DNA from: Methylobacterium mesophilicum
Lineage (GTDB): Bacteria > Pseudomonadota > Alphaproteobacteria > Rhizobiales > Beijerinckiaceae
Direction: 5' to 3'
NCBI RefSeq assembly: GCF_022179445.1
Contig: NZ_BPQU01000012.1
Span: forward strand, 62,001-126,000
DNA: 64,000 nt
The position numbers and the translations under genes are program-made. A model generated the notes under the pieces. It did not search any database, was not told the origin of the DNA, and saw nothing but the letters and a program-made list of their open reading frames with translations. Shown piece after piece: positions 45,167-56,963 of the stretch (positions within the stretch are counted from its first letter, which is position 1; every line of letters begins with the position of its first letter).

Positions 45167-45991
45167 ATGGCTCAGTTCAACCTTCCCAAAAACTCCCAGA
45201 TCACGCCGGGACGCTCCTGGGCGCCGCCGGCGGGGTCCAAGAACCTGCAGACCTTCAAGATCTACCGCTGGAACCCGGATGACGGGGCCAACCCGCGGAT
45301 CGACACCTATCAGGTCGACCGCGACGATTGCGGGCCGATGGTGCTCGACGCGCTGCTGTGGATCAAGAACAAGGTCGACTCGACCCTGGTGTTCCGCCGG
45401 TCCTGCCGCGAGGGCATCTGCGGCTCCTGCGCCATGAACATCGAGGGGCAGAACGCGCTCGCCTGCACGATGGGCATCGCGGAGTGCAAGAGCCCCGACA
45501 ACGCCCTGCCGATGATGTCCCGGAAGGACAAGGACGGGGCGATCCGGATCTACCCGCTGCCGCACATGCCGGTGCTGAAGGACCTGGTCCCCGACCTGAC
45601 CAACTTCTACGCCCAGCACGCCGCGATCGAGCCCTGGCTCCAGACCGAGACGCCCGCCCCCGAGAAGGAGTGGCGCCAGACCCCCGAGGACCGGTCGAAG
45701 CTCGACGGCCTGTACGAGTGCATCCTGTGCGCCTGCTGCAGCACGTCGTGCCCGAGCTACTGGTGGAACGGCGACAAGTTCCTCGGCCCGGCGGCCCTGC
45801 TCCAGGCCTATCGCTGGCTGATCGATTCGCGCGACGAGAACACCGGCGACCGGCTCGATGCCCTGCACGACCCGTTCCGGCTCTACCGCTGCCACACGAT
45901 CATGAACTGCGCCAACACCTGCCCGAAGAACCTGAACCCGGCCAAAGCCATCGCCGAGATCAAGAAGATGATGGTCGAGCGGGTGGTCTGA
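45167..45991 (+). CDS. sdhB: Succinate dehydrogenase iron-sulfur subunit
   Basis: A 274-residue subunit. The 2Fe-2S centre is in [21 protein letters not shown] (cited as [12 protein letters not shown] and ALAC). The 4Fe-4S and 3Fe-4S centres use [17 protein letters not shown] and [17 protein letters not shown], with the CTSCPS-type third cysteine. It relays electrons from FAD to quinone. A short GC-rich hairpin (46009-46025) follows the stop without a T-run, so termination after the operon is uncertain. Confidence 0.96.
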   Translation: MAQFNLPKNSQITPGRSWAPPAGSKNLQTFKIYRWNPDDGANPRIDTYQVDRDDCGPMVLDALLWIKNKVDSTLVFRRSCREGICGSCAMNIEGQNALACTMGIAECKSPDNALPMMSRKDKDGAIRIYPLPHMPVLKDLVPDLTNFYAQHAAIEPWLQTETPAPEKEWRQTPEDRSKLDGLYECILCACCSTSCPSYWWNGDKFLGPAALLQAYRWLIDSRDENTGDRLDALHDPFRLYRCHTIMNCANTCPKNLNPAKAIAEIKKMMVERVV

Positions 45992-46157
45992 CCGCCGGAG
46001 CTGAGGCACCCCGGCCACACCGGGGCGAAAAGGTCCGCCGTCCGCAGCGGACTCGGGTGCGGCCGGGGCGGTCGCCTTGCCGTCAGCGCATTTGCCATCG
46101 AGTCAGGGGCCAAGGCGCCGCCGTGCGCTTTTCCCAAGCCTGATCCGAAGTGGTCCG

Positions 46158-46739
46158 ATGCTGCGCCCGAGCCTGCCGACCTTCGCCGCCCTGTGCCTGA
46201 GCGCCACCCTCGGCGCCTGCGCCTCCACCCGCCTGGAAAGCCCGCGGGCCCGGGCTCCGTCGCAGGCGCCCCTCGATTCCGTCCAGGCGGTCCCGTCGGG
46301 CACGGTGACGGCGGCGCCGCTCGCACCCCCGCCGGGCGCGAGTGCAAGCCCCGACGCGCCGCCGCCGCCCGGCGCCCAGGCCAACGCGGCGCCCAACACT
46401 CCCACGGTCATCGCCGAGCCGGTCGCACCGCCGCCGCCCCCGCCGCCCGTCGTCACCAGCGGCCGCGCCTCGGTGGTCGGCAGCTGGGATGCGCGGGACG
46501 CGACCGGCGGGAGCTGCAAGGTGACCCTGTCCAGCGCCCCGGCGCTGGACCTCTACAAGGCCTCGGCCTCCGGCTGCCCCAACAAGGACCTCGCCCGGGT
46601 CTCGGCCTGGGATTTCCGCGATGGCGAGGTCTACCTGTACCAGCCGGGCGGCACCGTCGCGGCGCGGCTGCGCCAGGGCGGCGGCGCGCTCGAAGGCGCG
46701 CTGACCAAGTCGGGTGCGACGCTCGCCCTGTCGCGCTGA
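46158..46739 (+). CDS. AprI/Inh-type metalloprotease inhibitor lipoprotein
   Basis: A 193-residue protein. Residues 1-22 form a lipoprotein signal with lipobox LGAC. A proline/alanine-rich linker runs to about residue 95. The C-terminal 95 residues form the AprI/Inh beta-barrel: VVGSWDARDATGGSCKVTLS, SGCPNKDLARVSAWDFRDGE and VYLYQPGGTVAARL, with the two conserved cysteines. AprI/Inh proteins inhibit serralysin-type proteases in the periplasm; no such protease gene is in this window. It may instead be a general surface lipoprotein with this fold. Confidence 0.78.
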   Translation: MLRPSLPTFAALCLSATLGACASTRLESPRARAPSQAPLDSVQAVPSGTVTAAPLAPPPGASASPDAPPPPGAQANAAPNTPTVIAEPVAPPPPPPPVVTSGRASVVGSWDARDATGGSCKVTLSSAPALDLYKASASGCPNKDLARVSAWDFRDGEVYLYQPGGTVAARLRQGGGALEGALTKSGATLALSR

Positions 46740-46892
46740 GCCTCACCCGCGCGAACGGGACCGGCCGAGCCCGGCCGGTCCTGGCGAGGGGCACCGTTGC
46801 GAGAAGCCCGGCCGCCGCGACGACCGCGCGCGCTTGGCGCTCGCCGGCCGGCGCTTACATGATGGGCTCCCCCAGCATTACGCCCGGAAGAC

Positions 46893-48758
<1,866 letters not shown>

Positions 48759-48961
48759 CAGCGCAGGCCGGGCGCTGCCCTGCAACATATGACAACGATC
48801 GTGACCTAAGCACGCCCCCGGGCCTCCCGGCATAGCTTGACTTGGGGGTGGCAGACGGTCTCATTGCTCAGATTAGAACGATAATGCTTTGATCTCGGTA
48901 CGGCCGGGACATCAGGGCAGGGCACCTGCGGCCCTCACGCCGACGCACGGAGTTCCAAATC

Positions 48962-49540
48962 TTGGCGACCACCTCCGCCACTACTCCCGCATCCCGGGAG
49001 GGCAGCCCTCAGGACGGCAGCCGCCGCGACTTCCTGTTCCTCGCCACCGGGGCCGGCCTCGCGGTCGGTGTGGGTGCCGCGGCGTGGCCTCTGGTCTCGT
49101 CCATGGCGCCCGACGCAGACACGATCGCGGCCGGGGCGCCGATCGACGTCGATCTGACGCCGATCCAGGACGGCCAGATCGTCAACGTCTTCTGGCGCGG
49201 CAAGCTGATCTTCGTCCGTAAGCTCACCGCCAAGGAGGTGACCGACATGGAGGCGGTCCCGCTCTCGGCGATGATCGATCCGGCGGCCTTCCCGACCCGG
49301 GTCAAGAAGGGCCACGACCAGTGGCTGATCGTCTACGGCAACTGCACGCATCTCGGCTGCGTGCCGATCGGCCACCAGGGCAGCTTCGAGGGTTGGGCCT
49401 GCCCCTGCCACGGCTCGCAGTTCGACGCCGTCGGGCGCGTCCGCCACGGGCCGGCCCCCATCAACCTGCCGATCCCGCCCTACGCCTTCGAGACGGATAC
49501 GAAGATCCGGATCGGCGAGGGTGGCAAGGAAGCGGCGTGA
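48962..49540 (+). CDS. petA: Ubiquinol-cytochrome c reductase Rieske iron-sulfur subunit
   Basis: A 192-residue subunit of the cytochrome bc1 complex. The start is a TTG at 48962 (GGAG nine bases upstream); no ATG fits. A twin-arginine signal ([20 protein letters not shown]) inserts the N terminus. The cluster motifs are NCTHLGC (Cys about 128) and [10 protein letters not shown]. It heads petA-petB-petC, and petB follows after 13 bp. Confidence 0.95.
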   Translation: MATTSATTPASREGSPQDGSRRDFLFLATGAGLAVGVGAAAWPLVSSMAPDADTIAAGAPIDVDLTPIQDGQIVNVFWRGKLIFVRKLTAKEVTDMEAVPLSAMIDPAAFPTRVKKGHDQWLIVYGNCTHLGCVPIGHQGSFEGWACPCHGSQFDAVGRVRHGPAPINLPIPPYAFETDTKIRIGEGGKEAA

Positions 49541-49553
49541 GAAGGACGCGGAC

Positions 49554-50840
49554 ATGAGCGGAACTGCCAGCACGTACGTCCCGAAGAGTCGCGTCGCCAA
49601 ATGGTTCGAGGCCCGGCTGCCGATCGCCGGGCTCGTGCACTCGTCCTTCATCGCCTATCCCGTCCCGCGCAACCTCAACTACTTCTGGACCTTCGGGGCG
49701 ATCCTAGCCGCCTTCCTGGGAATCCAGATCGTCACCGGCGTCTGGCTGGCGATGCACTACGAGCCCTCGGCGACGGGCGCGTTCAATTCCGTCGAAAAGA
49801 TCATGCGCGACGTGAATTACGGCTGGCTGCTGCGCTACGCGCACGCCAACGGCGCGTCGATGTTCTTCGTGGCGGTCTACGTCCACATGTTCAGGGCGCT
49901 GTATTACGGCTCGTACAAGGCCCCGCGCGAGGTGCTCTACATCCTGGGCGTGATCATCTACCTGCTGATGATGGCGACCGCGTTCCTCGGTTACACGCTG
50001 CCGTGGGGCCAGATGAGCTTCTGGGGCGCCACCGTCATCACCAACATCCTGGCGGCGATCCCGGTGGTGGGCGACACCATCCAGACCCTGCTGTGGGGCG
50101 GCTACTCGGTCGGCAACCCGACCGTGAACCGGTTCTTCTCGCTGCACTACCTGCTGCCCTGGATGATCGCCGGCGTCGTCGTGCTGCACGTCTGGGCGCT
50201 GCACGTCACCGGCCAGAACAACCCGGCCGGCATCCCGATCAAGTCGGGCAAGGACGCGGTGCCGTTCACCCCCTACGCCACCGTCAAGGACGGGTTCGCC
50301 ACCTGCGTGTTCATGATCCTGTTCGCGTGGTTCCTGTTCTACCAGCCGAACTACCTGGGCCACGCCGACAACTACATCCCGGCCAACCCGGCGGTGACTC
50401 CCGCGCACATCGTGCCCGAATGGTACTTCCTGCCGTTCTACGCGATCCTGCGGGCCGTCCCGAGCAAGCTCGGCGGCGTGATCCTGATGTTCTCGGCGGT
50501 GATCATCCTGGCCTTCGCGCCGTGGCTGGATTGGTCGCGGGTGCGCTCCTGCAACTACCGGCCGATCTACCGGCAGTTCTTCTGGGCGTTCATCGGCGCG
50601 ACCTTCCTCCTGGGCTGGCTCGGATCCCAGCCGCCGGAGGGTGGCTACGTGATCGCGTCGCAGATCTGCACGGCCTACTACTTCGCCCACTTCCTGATCG
50701 TGATGCCGCTCTGCGGCCTGTTCGAGACGCCCAAGGCGCTCCCGGCCTCGATCCTGGAGAGCGTGACCGGGCCGGGCAAACAGGTGAGCGGATCGGGGAT
50801 GCCGGCGGGCGCCGCCGCCGCTCCGACCACCAAAGGCTGA
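49554..50840 (+). CDS. petB: Cytochrome b subunit of bc1 complex
   Basis: A 428-residue integral membrane protein with eight or nine helices. Heme-ligating histidines are in [20 protein letters not shown] and [16 protein letters not shown]. The quinol-oxidation motif [13 protein letters not shown] is intact. Length fits alphaproteobacterial cytochrome b with a short extra C-terminal tail. It is followed by petC after 18 bp. Confidence 0.96.
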   Translation: MSGTASTYVPKSRVAKWFEARLPIAGLVHSSFIAYPVPRNLNYFWTFGAILAAFLGIQIVTGVWLAMHYEPSATGAFNSVEKIMRDVNYGWLLRYAHANGASMFFVAVYVHMFRALYYGSYKAPREVLYILGVIIYLLMMATAFLGYTLPWGQMSFWGATVITNILAAIPVVGDTIQTLLWGGYSVGNPTVNRFFSLHYLLPWMIAGVVVLHVWALHVTGQNNPAGIPIKSGKDAVPFTPYATVKDGFATCVFMILFAWFLFYQPNYLGHADNYIPANPAVTPAHIVPEWYFLPFYAILRAVPSKLGGVILMFSAVIILAFAPWLDWSRVRSCNYRPIYRQFFWAFIGATFLLGWLGSQPPEGGYVIASQICTAYYFAHFLIVMPLCGLFETPKALPASILESVTGPGKQVSGSGMPAGAAAAPTTKG

Positions 50841-50858
50841 CGGGGTGACGACGGAACC

Positions 50859-51770
50859 ATGATGATGACCCGCGTCCTCTCGACGACCGCTGCCGCCGCC
50901 CTCGCGGCGCTGCTGATCGGCGCCGTGCCGGCCTCCGCCCAGGAAGGGCACGGCGGCCCGGTGCCGGGCCGCGTCAACTGGAGCTTCGCCGGCACGTTCG
51001 GCCGCTTCGACACAGCTCAGCTTCAGCGCGGCTTCCAGGTTTACAAGGAAGTTTGCTCCGCCTGCCACTCGATGAAGCTGGTGTCCTTCCGCAACCTCGC
51101 CCAGGAGGGCGGCCCGGACTTCTCTGCCGCGCAGGTCAAGGCGCTGGCCGCGACCTACCAGGTCAAGGACGGCCCGAACGATGCCGGCGACATGTTCGAC
51201 CGGCCGGGCCGGCCGGCGGACACGTTCCCGCCGCCCTTCCCGAACGACCAGGCCGCGGCGGCCGCCAACGGCGGCAAGGCACCGCCGGACTTCTCGGTGA
51301 TCGCCAAGGCGCGGACCTTCTCCCGCGGCTCGCTGTACTTCCTGACCGATTGGCTGCCGCTGATCGGCTATTCCGAGCAGGGGCCCGACTACATCCACGC
51401 GCTCCTCAACGGCTACGAGGAGGCGCCGAAGGACTTCACGGTCCCCGATGGCGGCCACTACAACAAGTACTATCCCGGCCACATCATCGCGATGCCGCCG
51501 CCGATCACGGACGGCCAGGTCACCTACGCCAAGAACGATGCCGGCCAGCCCGTGGTCCCCGAGACGGTGGACCAGTACGGCAAGGACGTCTCGGCCTTCC
51601 TGATGTGGGCGGCCGAGCCGCACATGATGGACCGCAAGGCGCTTGGCTTCCGGGTGATCCTGTTCCTGATCATCATGTCGGGGCTGCTCTACTACGTGAA
51701 GAAGAAGGTCTGGGCCGATGTCGGCGGCGAGGTCCACGGCCTCCAGCCGGAGCTGCACAAGACCTTCTGA
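50859..51770 (+). CDS. petC: Cytochrome c1 subunit of bc1 complex
   Basis: A 303-residue protein with signal peptide (VLSTTAAAALAALLIGAVPASA). Heme c binds at VCSACHSMKLVSFRNLA. Methionine-side block KYYPGHIIAMPPPI supplies the second ligand region. The C terminus has one anchor helix (GFRVILFLIIMSGLLYYV). It ends the petABC operon; a terminator follows. Confidence 0.96.
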   Translation: MMMTRVLSTTAAAALAALLIGAVPASAQEGHGGPVPGRVNWSFAGTFGRFDTAQLQRGFQVYKEVCSACHSMKLVSFRNLAQEGGPDFSAAQVKALAATYQVKDGPNDAGDMFDRPGRPADTFPPPFPNDQAAAAANGGKAPPDFSVIAKARTFSRGSLYFLTDWLPLIGYSEQGPDYIHALLNGYEEAPKDFTVPDGGHYNKYYPGHIIAMPPPITDGQVTYAKNDAGQPVVPETVDQYGKDVSAFLMWAAEPHMMDRKALGFRVILFLIIMSGLLYYVKKKVWADVGGEVHGLQPELHKTF

Positions 51771-51793
51771 GGCGCCGCCTCACCGATCCTGCC

Positions 51794-51826
51794 GGGTGGG
51801 CCTCCTTCGGGGGGCCCATCTTTTTT
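51794..51826 (+). terminator. Rho-independent terminator of petABC
   Basis: A stem formed by GGGTGGGCCTCC (51794-51805) and GGGGGGCCCATC (51809-51820) around a TTC(G) turn, with some G-T pairs, is followed by six T residues (51821-51826). It lies 24 bases after the petC stop. Confidence 0.85.
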
Positions 51827-51890
51827 GCGCTGGGACTGCGTGCTACCGGTCGGTGAACGCGGCTGTCGACCTCTCGGCGACACCGATCCC

Positions 51891-52008
51891 ATCCGCCCCC
51901 CCTGAGGTGCTGCGCAGCAGCCTCGAAGAAGGGTTCGAGGGATCGCTCCGCGTTGTGGCGACCTCCTTCGAGGCCTCCGCTTCGCTCCGGCACCTCAGGA
52001 TGCGGTGG
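51891..52008. repeat. Long palindromic repeat element, copy 1
   Basis: An imperfect inverted repeat of about 110 bases. Outer arms CCTGAGGTG (51901-51909) / CACCTCAGG (51991-51999) and inner arms CCTCGAAGAAGG (51921-51932) / CCTCCTTCGAGG (51962-51973). A second copy in opposite orientation is at 63815-63922; both carry GCTGCGCAGCAGCCTCGAAG-type sequence. It lies between petC and mtnP. Confidence 0.75.
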
Positions 52009-52042
52009 TGGATGGGATGCAGCTCACAAAAGGGAAACCGGC

Positions 52043-52918
52043 ATGACGGCAGCGGTGCTCGGGGTGATGGGCGGGTCCGGGGTCTACGACCTGCCGGGCC
52101 TGGAAGACGTGCGCGAGGAGCAGGTCACGTCGCCCTGGGGCGAGCCCTCGGACGCCCTGCGCATCGGCCGGATCGGCGACACCAAGATCGTGTTCCTGGC
52201 CCGTCACGGACGCGGCCACCGGTTCTCGCCGTCGGGCATCAACTACCGCGCCAACATCGACGCGATGAAGCGGGCGGGCGTGACGGATCTGGTCTCGCTC
52301 TCGGCCTGCGGCTCGTTCCGCGAGGAACTGCCCCCGGGCCTGTTCGTGCTGGTGGACCAGTTCGTCGACCGCACCCATGGGCGCGCGTCGTCGTTCTTCG
52401 GCGACGGCTGCGTGGCCCACGTCTCGCTCGCGCATCCGGTCGGCCCGACCCTGCAGGCGCGCATCGCGGCGGCGGCCAGGGCCGAGGACATTCCCGTCCA
52501 TCGCGGCGGGACCTATGTCTGCATGGAAGGCCCGCAATTCTCGTCGCTCGCGGAATCCCGCGCCTACAAGGCACAGGGGTTCGACGTGATCGGCATGACC
52601 AACATGCCCGAGGCGAAGCTCGCCCGCGAGGCCGAGATCACCTACGCCACCATCGCCATGGTGACCGACTACGATTGCTGGCACCCCGGCCACGACGCGG
52701 TGGACGTCGCCGCGGTGATCGCGGTGGCCCGGGCCAACGCCGACAAGGCCGCCCGGCTCGTGGCCCGGCTCGCCCGCGATTTCCCGGTCGAGCGCGAGCC
52801 CTGCCCGGCGGGTTCGCACCGGGCGCTGGACGGCGCGATCATGACCGCGCCGACCGCCCGCGACCCTGCGGTGCTGGCCAAGCTCGACGCCGTGGCGGGC
52901 CGGGTCCTGCACGGATAG
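52043..52918 (+). CDS. mtnP: S-methyl-5'-thioadenosine phosphorylase
   Basis: A 291-residue enzyme that cleaves methylthioadenosine to adenine and methylthioribose-1-phosphate. The ATG at 52043 is preceded by AGGGAAA. Family blocks are GVMGGSGVYDLPGLEDV, FLARHGRGHRFSPSGINYRA, GGTYVCMEGPQFSSLAESRA and VIGMTNMPEAKLAREAEITY. These distinguish MTA phosphorylases from other purine phosphorylases. It recycles methionine sulfur, though no other mtn genes are here. Confidence 0.93.
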   Translation: MTAAVLGVMGGSGVYDLPGLEDVREEQVTSPWGEPSDALRIGRIGDTKIVFLARHGRGHRFSPSGINYRANIDAMKRAGVTDLVSLSACGSFREELPPGLFVLVDQFVDRTHGRASSFFGDGCVAHVSLAHPVGPTLQARIAAAARAEDIPVHRGGTYVCMEGPQFSSLAESRAYKAQGFDVIGMTNMPEAKLAREAEITYATIAMVTDYDCWHPGHDAVDVAAVIAVARANADKAARLVARLARDFPVEREPCPAGSHRALDGAIMTAPTARDPAVLAKLDAVAGRVLHG

Positions 52919-53003
52919 GGCGGCCGTGCCCTTTCCATTCCAAAGAAACTCACACTAGAAGGCGCTCGTGGCCCCGGCCGCCCCGCCACGAAGTCCGAAA
53001 CAC

Positions 53004-53591
53004 ATGCGCAGCGCCTCCATCAGCCGGAAGACCGCCGAGACCGACATCGCGGTCAGCGTCGGCCTCGACGGGACCGGGCAATCCAAGATCGCCACGGGCA
53101 TCGGCTTCCTCGATCACATGCTGGACCTGTTCGCCCGGCACGGCCTGTTCGACCTGGAGGTGAAGGTCGACGGCGACCTGCATATCGACCAGCACCATTC
53201 CGCGGAGGATTGCGGCATCGCGCTGGGCCAGGCCTTCTCCAAGGCGCTCGGCGACAAGCGCGGCGTGACGCGCTACGCCGACATCCACCTGCCCATGGAC
53301 GAGGCGCTGACGCGGGTCTGCATCGACATCTCGGGCCGGCCCTTCCTGGTGTTCCGCACCACCTTCAAGGTGGAGAAGATCGGGCAGTTCGACACCGAAC
53401 TGGTGCGCGAGTGGTTCCAGGCCTTCGCCATGAATGCCGGGCTGACGCTGCACGTCGAGACCCTGTACGGCGACAACGCCCACCACATCGCCGAGAGCTG
53501 CTTCAAGGGCCTGGCCCGCGCCTTGCGGAAGGCGGTCGCGATCGATCCCCGCGAGGAGGGACGCGTTCCCTCCACGAAGGGCTCCCTGTAG
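53004..53591 (+). CDS. hisB: Imidazoleglycerol-phosphate dehydratase
   Basis: A 195-residue monofunctional HisB, sixth step of histidine synthesis. Motifs: [13 protein letters not shown] and [18 protein letters not shown] near residues 60-75 (metal-binding histidines), and a second set [19 protein letters not shown]. Duplicated half-domains are visible. The ATG at 53004 gives family length. A hairpin and a DUF2628 gene follow before hisH. Confidence 0.96.
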   Translation: MRSASISRKTAETDIAVSVGLDGTGQSKIATGIGFLDHMLDLFARHGLFDLEVKVDGDLHIDQHHSAEDCGIALGQAFSKALGDKRGVTRYADIHLPMDEALTRVCIDISGRPFLVFRTTFKVEKIGQFDTELVREWFQAFAMNAGLTLHVETLYGDNAHHIAESCFKGLARALRKAVAIDPREEGRVPSTKGSL

Positions 53592-53618
53592 ACCGTCGTT
53601 TCGTCCTTACGTTTGCGT

Positions 53619-53643
53619 CGTCCCGAAAACACCTTTCGGGACG
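53619..53643 (+). other. Perfect intercistronic hairpin after hisB
   Basis: CGTCCCGAAA (53619-53628) and TTTCGGGACG (53634-53643) form a perfect 10-bp stem with a five-base loop. It lies 24 bases before the DUF2628 start. There is no T-run. It may stabilise or process the his mRNA. Confidence 0.55.
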
Positions 53644-53666
53644 GTGCCGGAGCCGGGAGACCCGCC

Positions 53667-54152
53667 ATGCGGATGCGCAGCTACACGCTCCACCTGCCGA
53701 TCGACGCGCGGCCGGGCGAATCCGTCGGCCTCGACCGGGCGGTGCTCGTGCCCGACGGCTTTGCCTGGTCGGCCTTCGCGTTCGGCGTTCTGTGGTTCCT
53801 GTTCCACCGCCTGTGGATCGCGGCGCTCATCGTACTCGCGGGATTCGTCGCGCTGGCCGGCATCGGCCACATGCTGGGGTTGCCGCCGGGGATCGCCACG
53901 CTCGTCACGCTGCTGGCCTCCTGGCTGGTCGGCCTCGAAGCCTCGAGCCTGCGCCGCTGGACCCTGGCGCGCCGGGGTTGGCCGGCCCGGGATGCCGTCA
54001 TCGCCGCCACCCCCGAGGAGGCCGAGGCCCGCGCCCTCAACCGCTGGCTCGATTCCAGCGCGGCGGCGCCGCGGGCGCCGTTCCCGTCCGGGCCGACCCG
54101 ACGCACCGAGCCGGTGATCGGCCTGTTCCCCGCGCAGGAAATCGCCCGGTGA
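53667..54152 (+). CDS. DUF2628 small membrane protein
   Basis: A 161-residue protein. [20 protein letters not shown] at the N terminus and the hydrophobic pair [35 protein letters not shown] match DUF2628. It has two or three membrane segments and a charged C terminus. Rhizobiales his clusters often carry this gene between hisB and hisH; its role is unknown. It lies 19 bp before hisH. Confidence 0.8.
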   Translation: MRMRSYTLHLPIDARPGESVGLDRAVLVPDGFAWSAFAFGVLWFLFHRLWIAALIVLAGFVALAGIGHMLGLPPGIATLVTLLASWLVGLEASSLRRWTLARRGWPARDAVIAATPEEAEARALNRWLDSSAAAPRAPFPSGPTRRTEPVIGLFPAQEIAR

Positions 54153-54171
54153 GTGTCACGTCGAGACCCGC

Positions 54172-54831
54172 ATGAGTACCGAGACGGTCGCGATCATCGA
54201 TTACGGGTCGGGCAACCTCCATTCGGCCGCCAAGGCGTTCGAGCGTGCCGCCCGCGAGAGCGGGCGCGACGCGCGCATCCGCCTGACCTCCGACCCGGCC
54301 GTGGTGGCCGCCGCCGACCGCGTCGTGCTGCCGGGCGTCGGCGCCTACGCGGATTGCAGGCGCGGGCTCGATGCCGTCCCCGGCATGGTCGAGGCGATGA
54401 CCGAGGTGGCGCAGGTCGCCGCCCGGCCGTTCCTGGGGATCTGCGTCGGCATGCAGCTGCTCGCGACCCGCGGCCTCGAATACGAGACCACGCCGGGCCT
54501 CGGCTGGATCCCGGGCGACGTCGCGCCGATCCGCCCGTCCGATCCGGCGCTCAAGATCCCCCATATGGGCTGGAACACCCTGCGGATCGCCCGCGACCAA
54601 GCGCTGCTCGCCGGCATCCCCACCGGGGAAGACGGCCTGCACGCCTACTTCGTCCACAGCTTCGCGCTCGCCGCCGCGCACCCGGAGGACGTGGTCGCGC
54701 AGGCCGAGTACGGTGGACCGGTCACCGCCATGGTCGCCCGGGGCAACATCGCCGGCACGCAGTTCCACCCCGAGAAGAGCCAGCGCCTCGGCCTGGCCCT
54801 CATCGCGAACTTTTTGAACTGGCGCCCGTGA
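54172..54831 (+). CDS. hisH: Imidazole glycerol phosphate synthase, glutamine amidotransferase subunit
   Basis: A 219-residue class I amidotransferase supplying ammonia to HisF. It has [20 protein letters not shown], the nucleophile in [12 protein letters not shown], and the His-Glu pair in [13 protein letters not shown]. Length and motif spacing match HisH. Followed by hisA after 37 bp. Confidence 0.96.
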   Translation: MSTETVAIIDYGSGNLHSAAKAFERAARESGRDARIRLTSDPAVVAAADRVVLPGVGAYADCRRGLDAVPGMVEAMTEVAQVAARPFLGICVGMQLLATRGLEYETTPGLGWIPGDVAPIRPSDPALKIPHMGWNTLRIARDQALLAGIPTGEDGLHAYFVHSFALAAAHPEDVVAQAEYGGPVTAMVARGNIAGTQFHPEKSQRLGLALIANFLNWRP

Positions 54832-54868
54832 GCGGGCTCCGGCTTCGGCCAGAAGGAAACGACCACCC

Positions 54869-55612
54869 GTGATCCTGTACCCGGCGATCGACCTGAAGGA
54901 AGGGCGTTGCGTCCGCCTCATCCAGGGGGACATGGCGCAGGCCAAGATCTTCGGCGACGATCCGGCCGCCCAGGCCGCGACCTTCGAGGACCAGGGCTTC
55001 CCCTGGCTGCACGTGGTCGATCTCGACGGCGCCTTCGCGGGCGCGCCGCGCAACGCCGCCGCGGTGGACGCGATCCTCGCCCGGGTCGGCATCCCGGTGC
55101 AGCTCGGCGGCGGCATCCGCGAGATGAAGACGCTGGAAGGCTGGCTGGCGAAGGGCGTGGCCCGGGTGATCATCGGCACCGCCGCCGTGCGCGACCCCGG
55201 ATTCGTGCGGGAGGCGGCACGCCTCCATCCGGGCAAGATCGCGGTGGGCATCGACGCCAAGGACGGCCGCGTCGCCGTCGAGGGCTGGGCGCAGACCTCC
55301 AGCATGACCGCCGAGGAACTCGGCCGCCGGTTCGAGGATGCCGGCGTCGCGGCCATCATCTACACCGACATCGCCCGCGACGGGATCCTCAAGGGCCTCA
55401 ACGTCGAGATGACCCTGGCGCTGGCCCAGGCCGTGCGGATCCCGGTGATCGCCTCCGGAGGCCTCGCCTCGATCGACGACGTGCACCGCCTGCTCCAGCC
55501 CGATTGCGCCCTCATCGCCGGCGCCATCACGGGCCGGGCGCTCTACGACGGCCGCATCGACCCGCAGGCGGCGCTCGCGGCGATCGCGCAGGCGCGCGGC
55601 CCGGTGGCGTGA
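54869..55612 (+). CDS. hisA: Phosphoribosylformimino-5-aminoimidazole carboxamide ribotide isomerase
   Basis: A 247-residue TIM-barrel isomerase starting at [23 protein letters not shown] opens the fold with the catalytic Asp; [17 protein letters not shown] and [10 protein letters not shown] follow; the second catalytic Asp is in [14 protein letters not shown]. Phosphate loops are VIASGGLAS and [12 protein letters not shown]. hisF normally follows directly but here a DUF29 gene is interposed. Confidence 0.96.
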   Translation: MILYPAIDLKEGRCVRLIQGDMAQAKIFGDDPAAQAATFEDQGFPWLHVVDLDGAFAGAPRNAAAVDAILARVGIPVQLGGGIREMKTLEGWLAKGVARVIIGTAAVRDPGFVREAARLHPGKIAVGIDAKDGRVAVEGWAQTSSMTAEELGRRFEDAGVAAIIYTDIARDGILKGLNVEMTLALAQAVRIPVIASGGLASIDDVHRLLQPDCALIAGAITGRALYDGRIDPQAALAAIAQARGPVA

Positions 55613-55661
55613 TAGGATTGCTTGAAGACGACTTGTTTGCAGGATTCCTTGGGAGGCACCG

Positions 55662-56147
55662 ATGCGTGCTGCAAAGGTGGCGGTCCGCGCCGCCACGACC
55701 GGGACTACCTACGCGGGTGATTTCTATACCTGGACCCAGGAGCAGGGTAAACGTCTGCGCGCGCGCGATTTCAGCGGTCTGGACCTCGAAAACCTGGCCG
55801 AGGAGATTGAGAGTTTGGGCCGCAGTGAATTCAATAGCCTCGTAAGCGCGTGGCGTTTAATTCTGCTGCATATGCTGAAATGGGATCATCAGCCGGATCG
55901 CAGGACACGCAGCTGGATGATCTCCATCCGAACACATCGCAATAGGGCGGCCGATCTGTTGACGGATAATCCCGGGCTCAAGAGCCGTCTCGCGCAAGCG
56001 TTGGAACGTGCCTATCGGGATGCCAGAGACGAAGCTTCGGTCGAGACCGGCTTGCCGTTGCGCGTCTTCCCGAAAGAGTGCCCCTATGGCCGCGACGAGC
56101 TGACAACACGACTCTTCTCGATCGACTCTGAAGACACGCTCGGCTGA
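55662..56147 (+). CDS. DUF29 family protein inserted between hisA and hisF
   Basis: A 161-residue protein. YAGDFYTWTQEQGKRLRARD, LDLENLAEEIESLGRSEFN and LLHMLKWDHQPDRRTRSW are the DUF29 signature. Composition is lower in GC than the flanking his genes (55801-55860 is 30 G+C of 60), suggesting later acquisition. DUF29 is often found as mobile single genes; its function is unknown. hisF starts 12 bp later, so transcription of hisF runs through it. Confidence 0.88.
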   Translation: MRAAKVAVRAATTGTTYAGDFYTWTQEQGKRLRARDFSGLDLENLAEEIESLGRSEFNSLVSAWRLILLHMLKWDHQPDRRTRSWMISIRTHRNRAADLLTDNPGLKSRLAQALERAYRDARDEASVETGLPLRVFPKECPYGRDELTTRLFSIDSEDTLG

Positions 56148-56159
56148 GAAGGTGATCCT

Positions 56160-56963
56160 GTGCTCAAAACCCGCATCATCCCCTGCCTCGACGTGAAGGA
56201 CGGGCGCGTCGTGAAGGGCGTCCGCTTCGAGGGCCTGCGCGACGCCGGCGATCCGGTGGAGGCCGCCAAGGTCTACGACGCGGCCGGGGCCGACGAGCTG
56301 TGCTTCCTCGACATCACCGCCAGCCGCGAGGCCCGCGGGACGCTGCTCGACATCGTCAGCCGGACAGCCGAGGCCTGCTTCATGCCGCTCACCGTCGGCG
56401 GCGGCGTCCGCGCGGTCGAGGACGTGCGCGGGCTGCTGCTCGCCGGTGCCGACAAAGTCGCGATCAACACCGCCGCCGTGAAGGATCCGGACCTCGTCGC
56501 CCGCGCGGCGGAAAAATTCGGCGCGCAGTGCATCGTGGTGGCGATCGACGCCAAGCGGGTCTCCGCCCCCGGCGAAGCCGCCCGCTGGGAGATCTTCACC
56601 CATGGCGGCCGCGATCCGACCGGGATCGACGCGGTGGCGTTCGCCCGCCTGGTAGCCGCAAAGGGCGCGGGCGAGCTGCTGGTCACCTCCATGGACAAGG
56701 ACGGGACGCGCTCCGGCTACGACCTCGCGCTGACGCGGGCGATCAGCGACGCCGTGAGCGTCCCGGTGATCGCCTCGGGCGGAGTCGGCGGGCTGGACGA
56801 CCTCGTGGCCGGCGTGGCCCAGGGCGGCGCCAGCGCCGTGTTGGCCGCCTCGATCTTCCATTTCGGGCAGGCGAGCGTCGCCGAGGCCAAGGCCCATATG
56901 GCGGCGGCCGGCCTCGCCATGCGTCTCGACGGCCCCGCATCCTCAGCGAGAGCGCCCCTGTGA
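56160..56963 (+). CDS. hisF: Imidazole glycerol phosphate synthase cyclase subunit
   Basis: A 267-residue barrel enzyme starting at [22 protein letters not shown] contains the first catalytic Asp; [36 protein letters not shown] and [18 protein letters not shown] (second Asp) follow. With HisH it makes imidazole-glycerol phosphate and AICAR. hisE, which usually follows in Rhizobiales, is absent here; instead the pseudo-dihydroorotase overlaps the stop codon. Confidence 0.95.
   Translation: MLKTRIIPCLDVKDGRVVKGVRFEGLRDAGDPVEAAKVYDAAGADELCFLDITASREARGTLLDIVSRTAEACFMPLTVGGGVRAVEDVRGLLLAGADKVAINTAAVKDPDLVARAAEKFGAQCIVVAIDAKRVSAPGEAARWEIFTHGGRDPTGIDAVAFARLVAAKGAGELLVTSMDKDGTRSGYDLALTRAISDAVSVPVIASGGVGGLDDLVAGVAQGGASAVLAASIFHFGQASVAEAKAHMAAAGLAMRLDGPASSARAPL

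Noticed and set aside
49704..51758. A 684-codon minus-strand frame
   Set aside because: Antisense shadow of petB and petC, with His/Arg/Gln-rich composition and no recognisable domain.
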